Part shown: positions 51,050 through 60,348 of the stretch, piece by piece
Layout: every line of letters begins with the position of its first letter
Position numbering within the stretch: the stretch's first letter is position 1
NCBI GenBank assembly: GCA_963772335.1
Contig: CAVYXF010000007.1
Location: forward strand, 75,158-139,157
Length of the DNA: 64,000 nucleotides
Direction of reading: 5' to 3'
From: CAVYXF01 sp963772335
GTDB taxonomy: Bacteria > Pseudomonadota > Alphaproteobacteria > Rhizobiales > Rhodomicrobiaceae
Position numbers and translations under genes: made by a program
The notes under the pieces: generated by a model
Told to the model about the DNA's origin: nothing
The model's database searches: none
Seen by the model: the letters and a program-made list of their open reading frames with translations, nothing else

Positions 51050-52757
51050 TCATCCTTCAAATTCCGCATATTGTGGCCAGAGCGCGGCGGCCTGCTCAGC
51101 ACTATAATAGCCGCGTGCGACATCGCGGGCGATGGTCTCTGGCGCGCGCCGGCTCGGGGCACCATAACCGCCGCCTCCCGGCGTCATCACCTCGACCCGA
51201 TCGCCGGCAGCGATGAGTATATCCTGATCTTTGGAAAGATGTTCCGGAATGGTGACAGTTCCGCGGCGATGGATTTTTACCACATTGGGCGCGCCGTCGG
51301 CTCCGCCGAGCACGCCGGGCGGGCCAAAACGGCCGTGATCCATCACGAATGAGGCCCGCGCCTCGCCGCGCAGCAGCTCGACCTCGTAATGCACGCCGAA
51401 CCCGCCCCGCCGCCAGCCTGCGCCGCCCGAGCCCTCACGCAGCGCGAAGCGGTGGAACAGCACGGGGAAATATTGCTCCATCACCTCGATGGGCGCGGTC
51501 TTGGAGATGCCGATGGTGGAGCAGCCGTTGGTGAGGCCGTCATGATCGGCGTTGCCGCCATAGCCGCCGCCGGTGATCTTGTACATCACATAGCCCGAGC
51601 CCGTCGCCGGGTCGAAGCCGCCGAGCGCGAAATTGCCCGAAGTGCCGGCGGGGGCGGCAGTCACCTTGCCCGGAATCGCCTGGACGAGGCACAGGAACAC
51701 CGCTTCCGCGATGCGCTGCGATACCTCCGCCGCGCAGCCCGAGACCGGGCGGGGATAGCGGGCGTCGAGAAAGGTGCCCTCGATGCCGGTCATGGCGAGC
51801 GGCTCGAAAGTGCCGGCATTGATCGCCAGCTCGGGGAAGAGGTGCTTCACCCCGAGATAGACCGAGGAATGGGTGGTGGCGGCCACCGAGTTCATCGGCC
51901 CGCGGCAGGGCGGCGAGGAGCCGGTGAAGTCGAAGGTCATCGCCTCGTCCTCGACCGTGACGGTGAGGGCGATCTCCAGCGGCTGGTTCACGATGCCGTC
52001 GCTATCGACGAAGGCGCTGGCCTTGTAGACGCCATCGGGGATGGCGCGAATCTCGGCGCGCATGCGCTGCGCGGAGCGGCGGCGGATTTCGGCGATGGCA
52101 GCTTCGAGCGTGGCGCGGCCATAGCGCTCGATCAGCTCCATCAGCCGCTTCTCGCCGACGAGGAGGGCGGCCGCCTGCGCCTTCACATCGCCGATGCGCT
52201 GTCCGGCGACGCGGATGTTGGACATGATGATCGCGAAGATCTCGCGATCCATCTCGCCGCGCTTGAACAGCTTGACCGGTGGCAGGCGCAGGCCCTCCTG
52301 CTCGACCTCGGTCGCCTTGGCCGAGAAGCCGCCCGGCACCATGCCGCCGATATCGGGCCAATGGCCGGTGTTCTGCAGCCAGCAGAGCAGCTCGCCATCG
52401 ACGAAGACCGGCTTGGCGAAGCGCACATCCATGAGGTGCGTGCCGCCGAGATACGGGTCGTTGACGATGTAGATGTCGCCGGGCTCGGGGGCGGCGACCT
52501 GCCCTTCGCGGATGAGGCGGATGATCTCGCGGGCGGAATATTGCATCGCGCCGACGAACACCGGTAGGCCAAATTCGCCTTGCGCGATCAGCGCGCCATC
52601 GGCGGCAGCGTAGATGCCGTCGGAGCGGTCCTCGGCCTCAGCGATGACAGGCGAGAAGGCCGCGCGCGTGAAGGCAATGTCCATCTCGTTGCAGACCTGC
52701 TGCAGGCCCGCCTGGATCACCGCGAGCGTGAGGGCGTCGAGTTGAACTCGCGGTCAT
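51050..52757 (-). CDS. Hydantoinase B/oxoprolinase-type protein, 5' frameshift
   Basis: The large frame from a GTG at 52720 encodes VIQAGLQQVCNEMDIAFTRAAFSPVIAEAEDRSDGIY and continues through GDIYIVNDPYLGGTHLMDV and EVVMTPGGGGYG-like motifs (DRVEVMTPGGGGYGAPSRR). The family normally starts about 15 residues earlier with a DALTLAVIQ-type segment, which is found in the same frame just upstream but without a start codon. The coupled ATG at 52757 (ATGA overlap with hydantoinase A) is in another frame, so a one-base indel near 52738-52745 is likely. With subunit A it should hydrolyse cyclic amides at the cost of ATP. Confidence 0.85.
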
Positions 52758-54829
52758 GACGTCACCTTGATGCGGAGATTGCCGATGTCGTCGATCCTGG
52801 CCGTCGCGCCGGGCTCTACTACCGTCGTGGCGTCCATCTGCTGGATCACGGCCGGACCGATGACGGTCATGCCGGGCGCCAGCCGCTCGCGGTCGTAGAT
52901 ATTGGCCATGTGCCAGGCGCCGTCGGCATAGATGCGGCGTTCCGAGATGATGGCATCGGCGAGCCGCGCGACCTGCGCTTCGCGGTTCATCAGGCTGGCA
53001 AGCGGAAAGGGTTGGCGGCGGATAATCCACGACGTGTTGAGGTTGACCAATACCGCGCGGATTTCCGGCAACCGCACCTGGAAACGAGCGAAATAGGCCT
53101 CCTCGAACCGCTCCTGCAATTCCTCGCGGGTGATCAAGCGGCGCGGCAGCGGCACGCGAATGAGATGTGTCTGCCCCTGAAACTGCATGTCGGCGGAGTG
53201 GATGATGGCTGCGGACGGGCGCTCCCCGCGCTCCACGTCCTCCTCCGCGATCATCCCGCTTTGGGAGCCAACGGTACGGTTCACCTGATCGTGGAGCACA
53301 TCTTGGGCAGCTTGAATATCGAGGTCGTCAAGCCGGCTGTTGAGCGTGTTGACCACATCCAGCCGAACATCGGCGACGAGGCAGCCGAGCGCGTTGGTGA
53401 GGCCGGGGCGCGCAGGCACCAGCACCTCGGGGATGCCCAGCTCGCGGGCGAGCGCCACCGCATGCAGCGGCCCCGCGCCGCCGAAGGCGAACAGCACGAA
53501 ATCGCGGGGGTCATAGCCGCGTGACAGCGACACCATGCGGATGGCGCCGCTCATATGCACATTGCCGAGCCGGATCACGGCTTCGGCGGCCTGCTCCACG
53601 CTCATGCCGAGCGGTTCAGCCAACTCGCGGGCGAAGACGGCGCGGACGTCGTCTAGCGCCACGCGGCCGGACACCGCGAGTAGGCGCTCCGGATCGAGCC
53701 GGCCGAGAATGAGATTGGCGTCGGTGATGGTCGAGCGGTCGCCGCCCCGGCCGAAGCCGATCGGGCCGGGCTCGGAGCCGGCGCTTTCCGGACCGACCTT
53801 CAGCATGCCGCCCGTATCGATCGAGGCGATCGAGCCGCCACCCGCGCCGATGCTGCGCACATCGACCATCGGCAGATGGATCGGCAGGCCATAGGCGATC
53901 GCCAGCTCCGCCGACACCTCCGGCACGCAATCGCGGATCAGCGCCACGTCGGTCGAGGTGCCGCCCATATCGTAGGTGATCGCATTGCGGATGCCGGACT
54001 GCTCCATGGTCTTGGCGGCGGCAATCACACCGGAGGCGGGGCCGGACATCACGGTTTTGGCCGCCTCGCGGGCGACCAGTTTTGCAGCGACCGTTCCGCC
54101 ATTGCCGTTCATGACGAGGAGGTCGCGGGTGAAGCCCTTGGCTTCCAGATCGCTCTGCAGGCGGTGGATGTAGCGGTCAAGGATCGGCTGCACCGCCGCG
54201 TTCACCGAAGCGGTGGTGCCGCGCTCATATTCGCGGAACTCCGAGAGCAGAGCGTGCCCGAGCGTGATGTAGCCGTTGGGCCAAAGCCCGGCGACGATTT
54301 CGCCCGCGCGCAGCTCATGCGCCGGATTGGCGTATGAGTGGAGGAAATGGATGACGACGGCCTCGCAGCCCCTGGCCAGCAGCGCGTGCACGGCGTCGGC
54401 GACGGCAGCCTCGTCGAGCGGCGTCACCACCTCGCCCTTGGCGTTCATGCGCTCGGGCACCTCGATGCGCAACTCGCGCGGGATCAGCGGCTCGAACGTC
54501 CCGAACATGCCATAAGGCTGGGGCCTTGTGCGCCGACCCAGCTCCAGCGTATCGCGAAAGCCCGCCGTGGTGATCAGCCCGACCCTGGCCACCTTGCGCT
54601 CCAGCACCGCATTGGTGGTAACGGTCGTGCCGTGGATGATCAGGTCGAGCTCAGCCGGCGACACGCCCGCCGCCTCGATGGCAGCCAGCACGCCGAGCGC
54701 CTGGTTCGCGGCGGACGTCGGCACCTTCGCCAGCTTCACGCGGGTGCCGTCCGCGTCCGTCTCGGTCAGCAAGAGGTCGGTGAAGGTACCGCCTACGTCG
54801 ATGCCAGCAATGCGCCGCGTTCCGTTCAT
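52754..54829 (-). CDS. Hydantoinase A/oxoprolinase-type ATP-dependent subunit
   Basis: The 691-residue protein has the hydantoinase/oxoprolinase features: IAGIDVGGTFTDLLLTETD at the N-terminus (phosphate-binding), LIIHGTTVTTNAVLERK, MNGNGGTVAAKL, TVMSGPASGVIAAA and ITYDMGGTSTDVALI. It pairs with subunit B for ATP-driven opening of five-membered cyclic imides or lactams such as N-methylhydantoin or 5-oxoproline. Its start is four bases after the LivF stop, and its stop overlaps subunit B. The substrate in this cluster is not known. Confidence 0.9.
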   Translation of the reverse strand: MNGTRRIAGIDVGGTFTDLLLTETDADGTRVKLAKVPTSAANQALGVLAAIEAAGVSPAELDLIIHGTTVTTNAVLERKVARVGLITTAGFRDTLELGRRTRPQPYGMFGTFEPLIPRELRIEVPERMNAKGEVVTPLDEAAVADAVHALLARGCEAVVIHFLHSYANPAHELRAGEIVAGLWPNGYITLGHALLSEFREYERGTTASVNAAVQPILDRYIHRLQSDLEAKGFTRDLLVMNGNGGTVAAKLVAREAAKTVMSGPASGVIAAAKTMEQSGIRNAITYDMGGTSTDVALIRDCVPEVSAELAIAYGLPIHLPMVDVRSIGAGGGSIASIDTGGMLKVGPESAGSEPGPIGFGRGGDRSTITDANLILGRLDPERLLAVSGRVALDDVRAVFARELAEPLGMSVEQAAEAVIRLGNVHMSGAIRMVSLSRGYDPRDFVLFAFGGAGPLHAVALARELGIPEVLVPARPGLTNALGCLVADVRLDVVNTLNSRLDDLDIQAAQDVLHDQVNRTVGSQSGMIAEEDVERGERPSAAIIHSADMQFQGQTHLIRVPLPRRLITREELQERFEEAYFARFQVRLPEIRAVLVNLNTSWIIRRQPFPLASLMNREAQVARLADAIISERRIYADGAWHMANIYDRERLAPGMTVIGPAVIQQMDATTVVEPGATARIDDIGNLRIKVTS

Positions 54830-54832
54830 GGC

Positions 54833-55582
54833 TCACATACTCAGATAAGCCTGGCGGACGGCCTCGTTTGCGGCCAGCGCGTCCATGCTGCCCTCGAAAC
54901 ACACCGCGCCCCTTTCGATCACCACCGCCCGGTTGGAAACGGCGGAGGCGAAATGAAGGTTCTGCTCCGACAGCAGCACGGCAAGGCCCTCCTCCTTCAT
55001 GCGGATCACCGCTTCGGCCATCTCCTCGACGATGACAGGCGCAAGACCTTCCGAGGGCTCATCCAGCAGCACCATCTCCGGATTGCCCATCAGCGTGCGG
55101 GCAATGGCCAGCATCTGCTGCTCGCCGCCGGACGTCGCCGAGGCCCGGCGGCCTTTCATCTCGGCGAGGTTCGGAAAGATCGCGAACAGGCGCTCCGGCT
55201 CCCAGGGTTGATGACCAACGCGAGCACCGCGGCGGCCGATCTCCAGGTTCTCATAGACGGTCAGATCCGTGAAGATGCGGCGGTCTTCCGGCACATAGCC
55301 AAGCCCCAGCCTGGCGATGCGGTAGGCGGGCAGGCCGGCAATGTCCTGGCCCTTGAAGCGCAGGAGCTCCGCACTCGCCTCGACGAGGCCCATAATGGCC
55401 TTCAGCGTCGTGGTTTTGCCCGCGCCGTTCCGGCCCATCAGCGCGACGACCTCGCCGCGCCGGACCTCCAGCGACATATCGAACAGGATCTGGGCGCGGC
55501 CGTAGAACGCCTTCAGCCGGCCAACTTCGAGGATGGTTTCTTGGGAGACAGCAGGCTCATGGCGGGCGTTGGGGCTAAGCAT
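54833..55582 (-). CDS. livF: Branched-chain amino acid-type ABC transporter ATPase LivF
   Basis: The 249-residue ATPase has Walker A GRNGAGKTTTLKAIMGL, the signature TSGGEQQMLAIARTLM (LSGGQ variant with Thr first) and Walker B MVLLDEPSEGLAP, with the LivF-type VPEDRRIFTDLTVYENL. It energises a periplasmic-binding-protein importer with LivG. The N-terminal 20 residues are not conserved. It lies between the LivG gene and the hydantoinase genes, so the transported compound is probably the substrate of the downstream enzymes. Confidence 0.95.
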   Translation of the reverse strand: MLSPNARHEPAVSQETILEVGRLKAFYGRAQILFDMSLEVRRGEVVALMGRNGAGKTTTLKAIMGLVEASAELLRFKGQDIAGLPAYRIARLGLGYVPEDRRIFTDLTVYENLEIGRRGARVGHQPWEPERLFAIFPNLAEMKGRRASATSGGEQQMLAIARTLMGNPEMVLLDEPSEGLAPVIVEEMAEAVIRMKEEGLAVLLSEQNLHFASAVSNRAVVIERGAVCFEGSMDALAANEAVRQAYLSM

Positions 55583-55628
55583 GGCTCACCATCCCCGATG
55601 AGATGGGGCCTCCTAACGCGACGAACCG

Positions 55629-55748
55629 CTCCCTCTCCCAGGGGGAGAGGGCGGGGGTGAGGGGGTAACGCTCCTCTTTGTGGCGATGCGCTGCCGCATC
55701 GAAGGGCCTTAACCCCTCACCCTGTCCCTCTCCCCCTGGGAGAGGGAA
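55629..55748. repeat. CCCTCTCCC/GGGAGAGGG extragenic palindrome, double unit
   Basis: CCCTCTCCCAGGGGGAGAGGG and CCCTCTCCCCCTGGGAGAGGG flank GGGGTGAGGGGG and CCCCTCACCC, much as at 50907-51007. It fills the 218-base gap between livF and livG. Confidence 0.75.
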
Positions 55749-55800
55749 CCGGAGGCGCGGGCCGCGCCAAACTGCAACCGTAGTGATGATGGCAGGCAAC

Positions 55801-56592
55801 TTACCCATCAGCCACCGCCTTTGCCGCGCGGTGGCGAAAGGTTCCAAACGAGCCGCTTTCGCCGAGATAGACCTCTTTCACCAGCGGATCGGCGCGCACC
55901 TCTTCGGGCGTGCCGCGGGCGATGATCTCACCGCGCACCAGCACCAGGACGCGGCTCGCATGGCCGAACACCGCATCCATATCGTGCTCGGTGAACAGCA
56001 CCCCGATGCCCCGCTCGCGCGCTTCGCTGGCAACCCGCGCCATGAGGCTTGCGCGCTCGGCGGGGGCCATGCCGGCGGTAGGCTCGTCCATCAAGAGGAG
56101 CTTCGGACCAGAGGCGAGCGCAATCGCCAGCTCTACCGATTTCACATCACCATAAGCGAGCTGGCTGACGGGCCGGTCGGCGCTACCCTCCATGCCCAGG
56201 CTTGAGAGGATCGCCAGCGCTTCGCCACGGTAAAGTGGCCGCGCCAGAGGCCAGAGCGCGCGGGTGCGGTGGCGGGCGCTCAGAAGTGCCATCTGCACAT
56301 TCTCGGCCACGCTCATCGAGAGGAAGGTCTGCGCGATCTGGAATGTGCGCGCCACGCCCTTATGCCAGATGATGCGCGGCGGCATGCCCGTGATGCGCTC
56401 ACCGCTCAGCAGCACGTTGCCGTTATCCGGGCGGAGTTGGCCGCCAATCATGTTGAAGAGCGTCGATTTGCCGGCCCCGTTCGGCCCGATCAGAGCGACG
56501 AGTTCGCCGGGCGCGACGGAGAAGGACACGCCTTTCGCCGCGACCACGCCCTTGAAAGCCTTGGTCAGATCGCGCGCTTCGAGCAGGCTCAT
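55801..56592 (-). CDS. livG: Branched-chain amino acid-type ABC transporter ATPase LivG
   Basis: The 263-residue ATPase has Walker A GPNGAGKSTLFNMIGG, LivG-type RTFQIAQTFLSMSVAENVQMALL, signature LAYGDVKSVELAIAL (the Gly in LSGGQ is Tyr-Gly) and Walker B LLLMDEPTAGMAPAERASL. It starts with a four-base overlap of the LivHM stop (ATGA). The C-terminal YLG motif region (VKEVYLGE) is typical of the family. Part of the importer with livF and the fused permease. Confidence 0.95.
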   Translation of the reverse strand: MSLLEARDLTKAFKGVVAAKGVSFSVAPGELVALIGPNGAGKSTLFNMIGGQLRPDNGNVLLSGERITGMPPRIIWHKGVARTFQIAQTFLSMSVAENVQMALLSARHRTRALWPLARPLYRGEALAILSSLGMEGSADRPVSQLAYGDVKSVELAIALASGPKLLLMDEPTAGMAPAERASLMARVASEARERGIGVLFTEHDMDAVFGHASRVLVLVRGEIIARGTPEEVRADPLVKEVYLGESGSFGTFRHRAAKAVADG

Positions 56593-58484
56593 GACGCGGC
56601 CTCTCGCAGCGTACCGATATTCTCGCGCCTTCCAGGATGGGCGATCAGCGCCGCCGCCGTGCCGACAATGCCGCGCGGGAAGGCCAGCACCATGACGATG
56701 ATCGCAAGGCCGAGGAAGAAGCGCCAGAAATCGGTGAGCGGCATGAAGAAGTCCTTCACCGCGTGGAACAGCGCGGCCCCCGCAAGCGGCCCGGCAATGG
56801 TCTGGATGCCCCCAAGGAGCGCCATGACCAGGAAGTCCACCGATTGCGAGATGGAGGTGAGCGTCGGATCGATCGAGCCCTTGGAAAACGCATAGAGCGC
56901 GCCGGCAAGACCGGCCGCGCCGCCGGCAAGCGAGAAGGCCAAGAGCCGGTGAGTGCGCACGTCGATGCCGATAGCGTCAGCCCGCAGTGCGGAGTCACGC
57001 GCGGCGCGCAGCGTGTAGCCGAATGGGGCATAAACCACGCGCCAGAGGAAGGCGATAGCCGCGAGGGCTAGCACGGCGGTGAGGTAGAAATAGGCCGTGC
57101 GCGAGGAGGCCCAGGCGGAGGGCCACACGCCGACGATGCCGTTGTCGCCGCCGGTCAGCTCCACCCACTGGAACAGGATGGCGTAGACGATTTGCGCGAA
57201 GGCGAGGGTGAGCATCGCCAGATAGATGCCGGAGAGGCGGACGATGAAGAAGCCGAACAGCGCGGCAAACGCGGCGGCCCCAATCGGGGCGGCGATCAGC
57301 GCCGGAACCATCGCCACCCCGAGCCGCGTTACCAGGAGCCCTGCCACATAAGCGCCGAGACCGAAATAGGCGGCGTGGCCGAAGGAGATGATGCCGCCGA
57401 CCGACATCAGGAAGTTCAGCGAGAAGGCTGCAAGCGCAAAGGCAAGCACCTCGATGCCGACCTTCACCGCATAAGCATCGCCGATGAGCGGCAGCGCCAG
57501 GGTTATCGCCAGCGTCGCGCCTGCGACGATGATGCCAATCCGGCTAAACGGCTCCAGACCGAGGATGCCTTCGGGGAGTGTTGCCCGCCCGCCCAGCGGA
57601 TCGGGCCGCCCGAGCAGGCCCCAGGGCCTTACCACCAGCACCACCGCCATCAGGGCGAACACCGCAACCAGCGTGATCTGCGGGAACAGCAAAATGCCGA
57701 ATGCCCGCAGCTCACCAATCAGGAGTGCGGCGAGGAATGCCCCGCTCACCGAGCCCATGCCACCAATCACCGTTACCACGAAAGTGTCGGCGATCATGCC
57801 AAGATCCATGGAGGCGGAAGCGGGAATGCGCGGGATCTGCAGAGCGCCGCCCAGCCCGCCGAGAAAGGCGCCCAGGAACAGCGTTCCGGTGAAGAGCAGC
57901 GCCTGGTTGACGCCGAGTGCGCCGACCATCTCGCGGTCCTGGCGCGCCGCCCGGATCAGCATGCCGAAGCGCGTGCGATAGAGGATCAGCCAGATCAGAC
58001 CGAGCACCAGCGGGCCGACGGCAATCAGAAACAGCTCATAGGAGGGGAACAGCTGGCCGAAAATATCCACCGCTGAGCGCAGTCCTGGCGCGCGCGGCCC
58101 GGGGATGTCGACCGGCCCCCACAGGCGCAGCACGACATCTTCCACCATCAACACCACGCCGAAGGTGGCCAGCAGCTGAAATAGCTCCGGCGCCTGATAA
58201 ATGCGACGAAGGACGAGCAGCTCCATAGCGACGCCGATCAGGCCGACGGCGCTTGCCGTCAGCAACACGCCGAGCAGGAATACGGGGAGCGAGCGGTCGA
58301 AATCGAACAGCCAAGGCACGATGGTCACGGCGAGGTAAGCGCCGAGCATATAGAACGAGCCATGGGCGAAATTGACGATGCGGGTGACGCCGAAGACGAG
58401 GGTGAGACCGGAAGCGATGACGAACAGCGCCGACGCATTCGCGAGGCCGGTCAGCGCCTGCGTCAGAATGAAGGGAAAGTCCAT
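56589..58484 (-). CDS. Fused LivH-LivM branched-chain-type permease
   Basis: The 631-residue protein joins the two inner-membrane subunits usually encoded separately: a LivH part (about 1-300: ANASALFVIASGLTLVFGVTRIVNFAHGSFYMLGAYLA, VIGGMGSVSGAFLAALLIGELR) and a LivM part (about 330-620: VLAFALAAFSLNFLMSVGGIISFGHAAYFGLGAY, ALLGGIQTIAGPLAGAALFH). The EAA-like loops face the ATPases LivG/LivF. The ATG at 58484 opens the conserved LivH start. It is joined to livG by overlap, with the binding-protein gene 356 bases upstream. Confidence 0.95.
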   Translation of the reverse strand: MDFPFILTQALTGLANASALFVIASGLTLVFGVTRIVNFAHGSFYMLGAYLAVTIVPWLFDFDRSLPVFLLGVLLTASAVGLIGVAMELLVLRRIYQAPELFQLLATFGVVLMVEDVVLRLWGPVDIPGPRAPGLRSAVDIFGQLFPSYELFLIAVGPLVLGLIWLILYRTRFGMLIRAARQDREMVGALGVNQALLFTGTLFLGAFLGGLGGALQIPRIPASASMDLGMIADTFVVTVIGGMGSVSGAFLAALLIGELRAFGILLFPQITLVAVFALMAVVLVVRPWGLLGRPDPLGGRATLPEGILGLEPFSRIGIIVAGATLAITLALPLIGDAYAVKVGIEVLAFALAAFSLNFLMSVGGIISFGHAAYFGLGAYVAGLLVTRLGVAMVPALIAAPIGAAAFAALFGFFIVRLSGIYLAMLTLAFAQIVYAILFQWVELTGGDNGIVGVWPSAWASSRTAYFYLTAVLALAAIAFLWRVVYAPFGYTLRAARDSALRADAIGIDVRTHRLLAFSLAGGAAGLAGALYAFSKGSIDPTLTSISQSVDFLVMALLGGIQTIAGPLAGAALFHAVKDFFMPLTDFWRFFLGLAIIVMVLAFPRGIVGTAAALIAHPGRRENIGTLREAAS

Positions 58485-58565
58485 TTGCGCCTGCCTAACA
58501 CGCGGTTTCGATGCGCGCCTGCGCGTTCTCCGCTCCTGTTGTCTCGCGCGCCCCGCTTGCTCCGA

Positions 58566-58694
58566 TGTCATCCCCGCGAAAGCGGATCCAGCCTTCGGGA
58601 GGCGTAAAGGGTATTTTGGTTAGCCCTGCGCTGCGGCCGAGCTGCTGTCTCCGAATGCGAGACGGCTGCTGGATTCCCGCTTTCGCGGGAATGA
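58566..58694. repeat. Extragenic palindrome, second copy of the 10052 type
   Basis: TGTCATCCCCGCGAAAGCGGATCCAGCC and, about 70 bases on, GCTGGATTCCCGCTTTCGCGGG plus AATGACA form the same palindrome as at 10052-10136. It lies in the 356-base gap between binding protein and permease genes, which otherwise shows nothing. Confidence 0.7.
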
Positions 58695-58840
58695 CACCGA
58701 GTGCGGGGAGATGCCCAGGTCATCGTCCGATCTACCAGGCCATCCTTTGATCTACATGTCCCTGTCGCTGTCCCGTTCGCGACCTGCAGTGTATGACGGC
58801 CAGTGTCTCCGGTAATGCCCAAGCAATCTCCAGCGCCGGC

Positions 58841-60064
58841 CTAAGACTTCCGTGCCGCCTTCACCTCATCCTCCGGGAATAGGTAGTTCGCGCCATCCGC
58901 ATATTGCCAATTCTTCATGGTCGGGACCTTGCTCTTGAGCGTGGTCTCACCGACCCAGGCCCCGAGCGTCGACTGGTGGTCGAGGCCGCGCATCGTCACT
59001 TTGCCCACCGCTGTGTCGAACGTCATATCAGGCAGCGTCTTCAGGAGTGCCTCGGTCTCGGTGGATTGTGCCTTGTCGAGCAGGTCCTTGATCATATGGC
59101 CAACGATATAGCCAAGCAGGCTGCCCAGGCGCGGCGTGTCGTTGTATTTCTTCTGATAGGCCTCGACGAACGCCTTGTGCGCAGGGATATCGATCTGCTG
59201 CCAGGGATAGCCAGTGACGATCCAGCCCTCCGGCGTCTCCTCGCCGAGGGGGAGCAGATATTCCGGCTCGCCGGTCAACAGGCTGACGACGGTTTTGCCC
59301 TCGAACAGGCCACGGGTATTACCTTCGCGCACAAAAGCGGTGAGGTCGGCGCCGAACAGCACGTTGAACAGCCCGTCGGCTTTAGCCTGCCCCAGCGCGC
59401 CGACGGTTGCGCCCGCATCGATCTTGCCGAGTGCCGGGAACTGCTCCGCAACGAACTGGACGCCCGGGACCGCGGCGCTCATCAGCTTCTTGAAATTCGC
59501 AATCGCCGACTGCCCATACTCATAGTTCGGCGCGACCAGTGCCCAGGTCTTTACGCCCTTGATCTTGGCGGCCTCGACCAGCATCTTGGTCTGCATGTAG
59601 GTCGAGGGGCGAACGCGGAAGGTGTAGGGGTTGCCGTGCGCCATGGTGATGGCGTCGGTCAGCGGCTCGGTGGCGAGGAAGAGCGTCTTGCGCTGATTGG
59701 CGAAGTCGGCAACCGCCAGCCCGACATTCGACAGGAAGGTGCCGACCAGGAAGGCGACGCTCTCGCGCGTCAGCAGCTCCTCTGCCACGCGCGCCGCATC
59801 GCCGGGCGTTGCGCCGTCGTCGCGGAACACGATTTCGAGCGGGCGGCCGCCCATCACGCCGCCCTTGGCGTTGATCTCCTCGAGCGCGAGCTGCATGGCG
59901 TTGCGATAAGGACCGCAGAACGCCGCCATGCGACTATAGGAGTTCAGCTCCCCGACTTTCACCGGCCCGCCCTGGGCGCGCAGAATGGAAGGCATGAAAG
60001 GAAGGGTGCCCGCCGCGGCCATCCCCCCAAGGACGGTTCGCCGCGTCGTGGAAATGCTGCTCAT
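58841..60064 (-). CDS. ABC transporter substrate-binding protein (amide/branched-chain family)
   Basis: The 407-residue protein has a Tat-like N-terminus (STTRRTVLGGMAAAGTLPFMPSILRAQ) and a type I periplasmic-binding fold of the LivJ/AmiC family (VKVGELNSYSRMAAFCGPYRNAMQLALEEINAKGGVMGGRPLEIVFRDD). Its ligand cannot be named, but the gene precedes the Liv permease and ATPase genes and the heterocycle-catabolism genes. AGGGAG lies before the ATG at 60064; longer in-frame starts lack support. Divergent from the M20 peptidase gene across 284 bases that probably contain both promoters. Confidence 0.9.
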   Translation of the reverse strand: MSSISTTRRTVLGGMAAAGTLPFMPSILRAQGGPVKVGELNSYSRMAAFCGPYRNAMQLALEEINAKGGVMGGRPLEIVFRDDGATPGDAARVAEELLTRESVAFLVGTFLSNVGLAVADFANQRKTLFLATEPLTDAITMAHGNPYTFRVRPSTYMQTKMLVEAAKIKGVKTWALVAPNYEYGQSAIANFKKLMSAAVPGVQFVAEQFPALGKIDAGATVGALGQAKADGLFNVLFGADLTAFVREGNTRGLFEGKTVVSLLTGEPEYLLPLGEETPEGWIVTGYPWQQIDIPAHKAFVEAYQKKYNDTPRLGSLLGYIVGHMIKDLLDKAQSTETEALLKTLPDMTFDTAVGKVTMRGLDHQSTLGAWVGETTLKSKVPTMKNWQYADGANYLFPEDEVKAARKS

Positions 60065-60348
60065 GCAGATTTCTCCCTGATTGATGGAAGCAACCGGCAG
60101 CTCAGGCCGGAATTGTCTGGCGCCGCCTGTCGACGGCTCGCGGAAGTCGTTGCGCAAGAATGATATGAGCCGGGGAGCCATGCGCAATAGCAAAGTTTGT
60201 GCACCGGGCTCCCTACCCTGCTCAACGCGCATGCATTGCCAGGCGAGGGGGAATTCGGGGCGGCGCTGTGTAACAATTTGGGAGAAAAGGGTTGGCATCG
60301 CGCGTTGAACCTTCATAGTTCAAGAGCAGCCATGCCGAGGAACATCCA

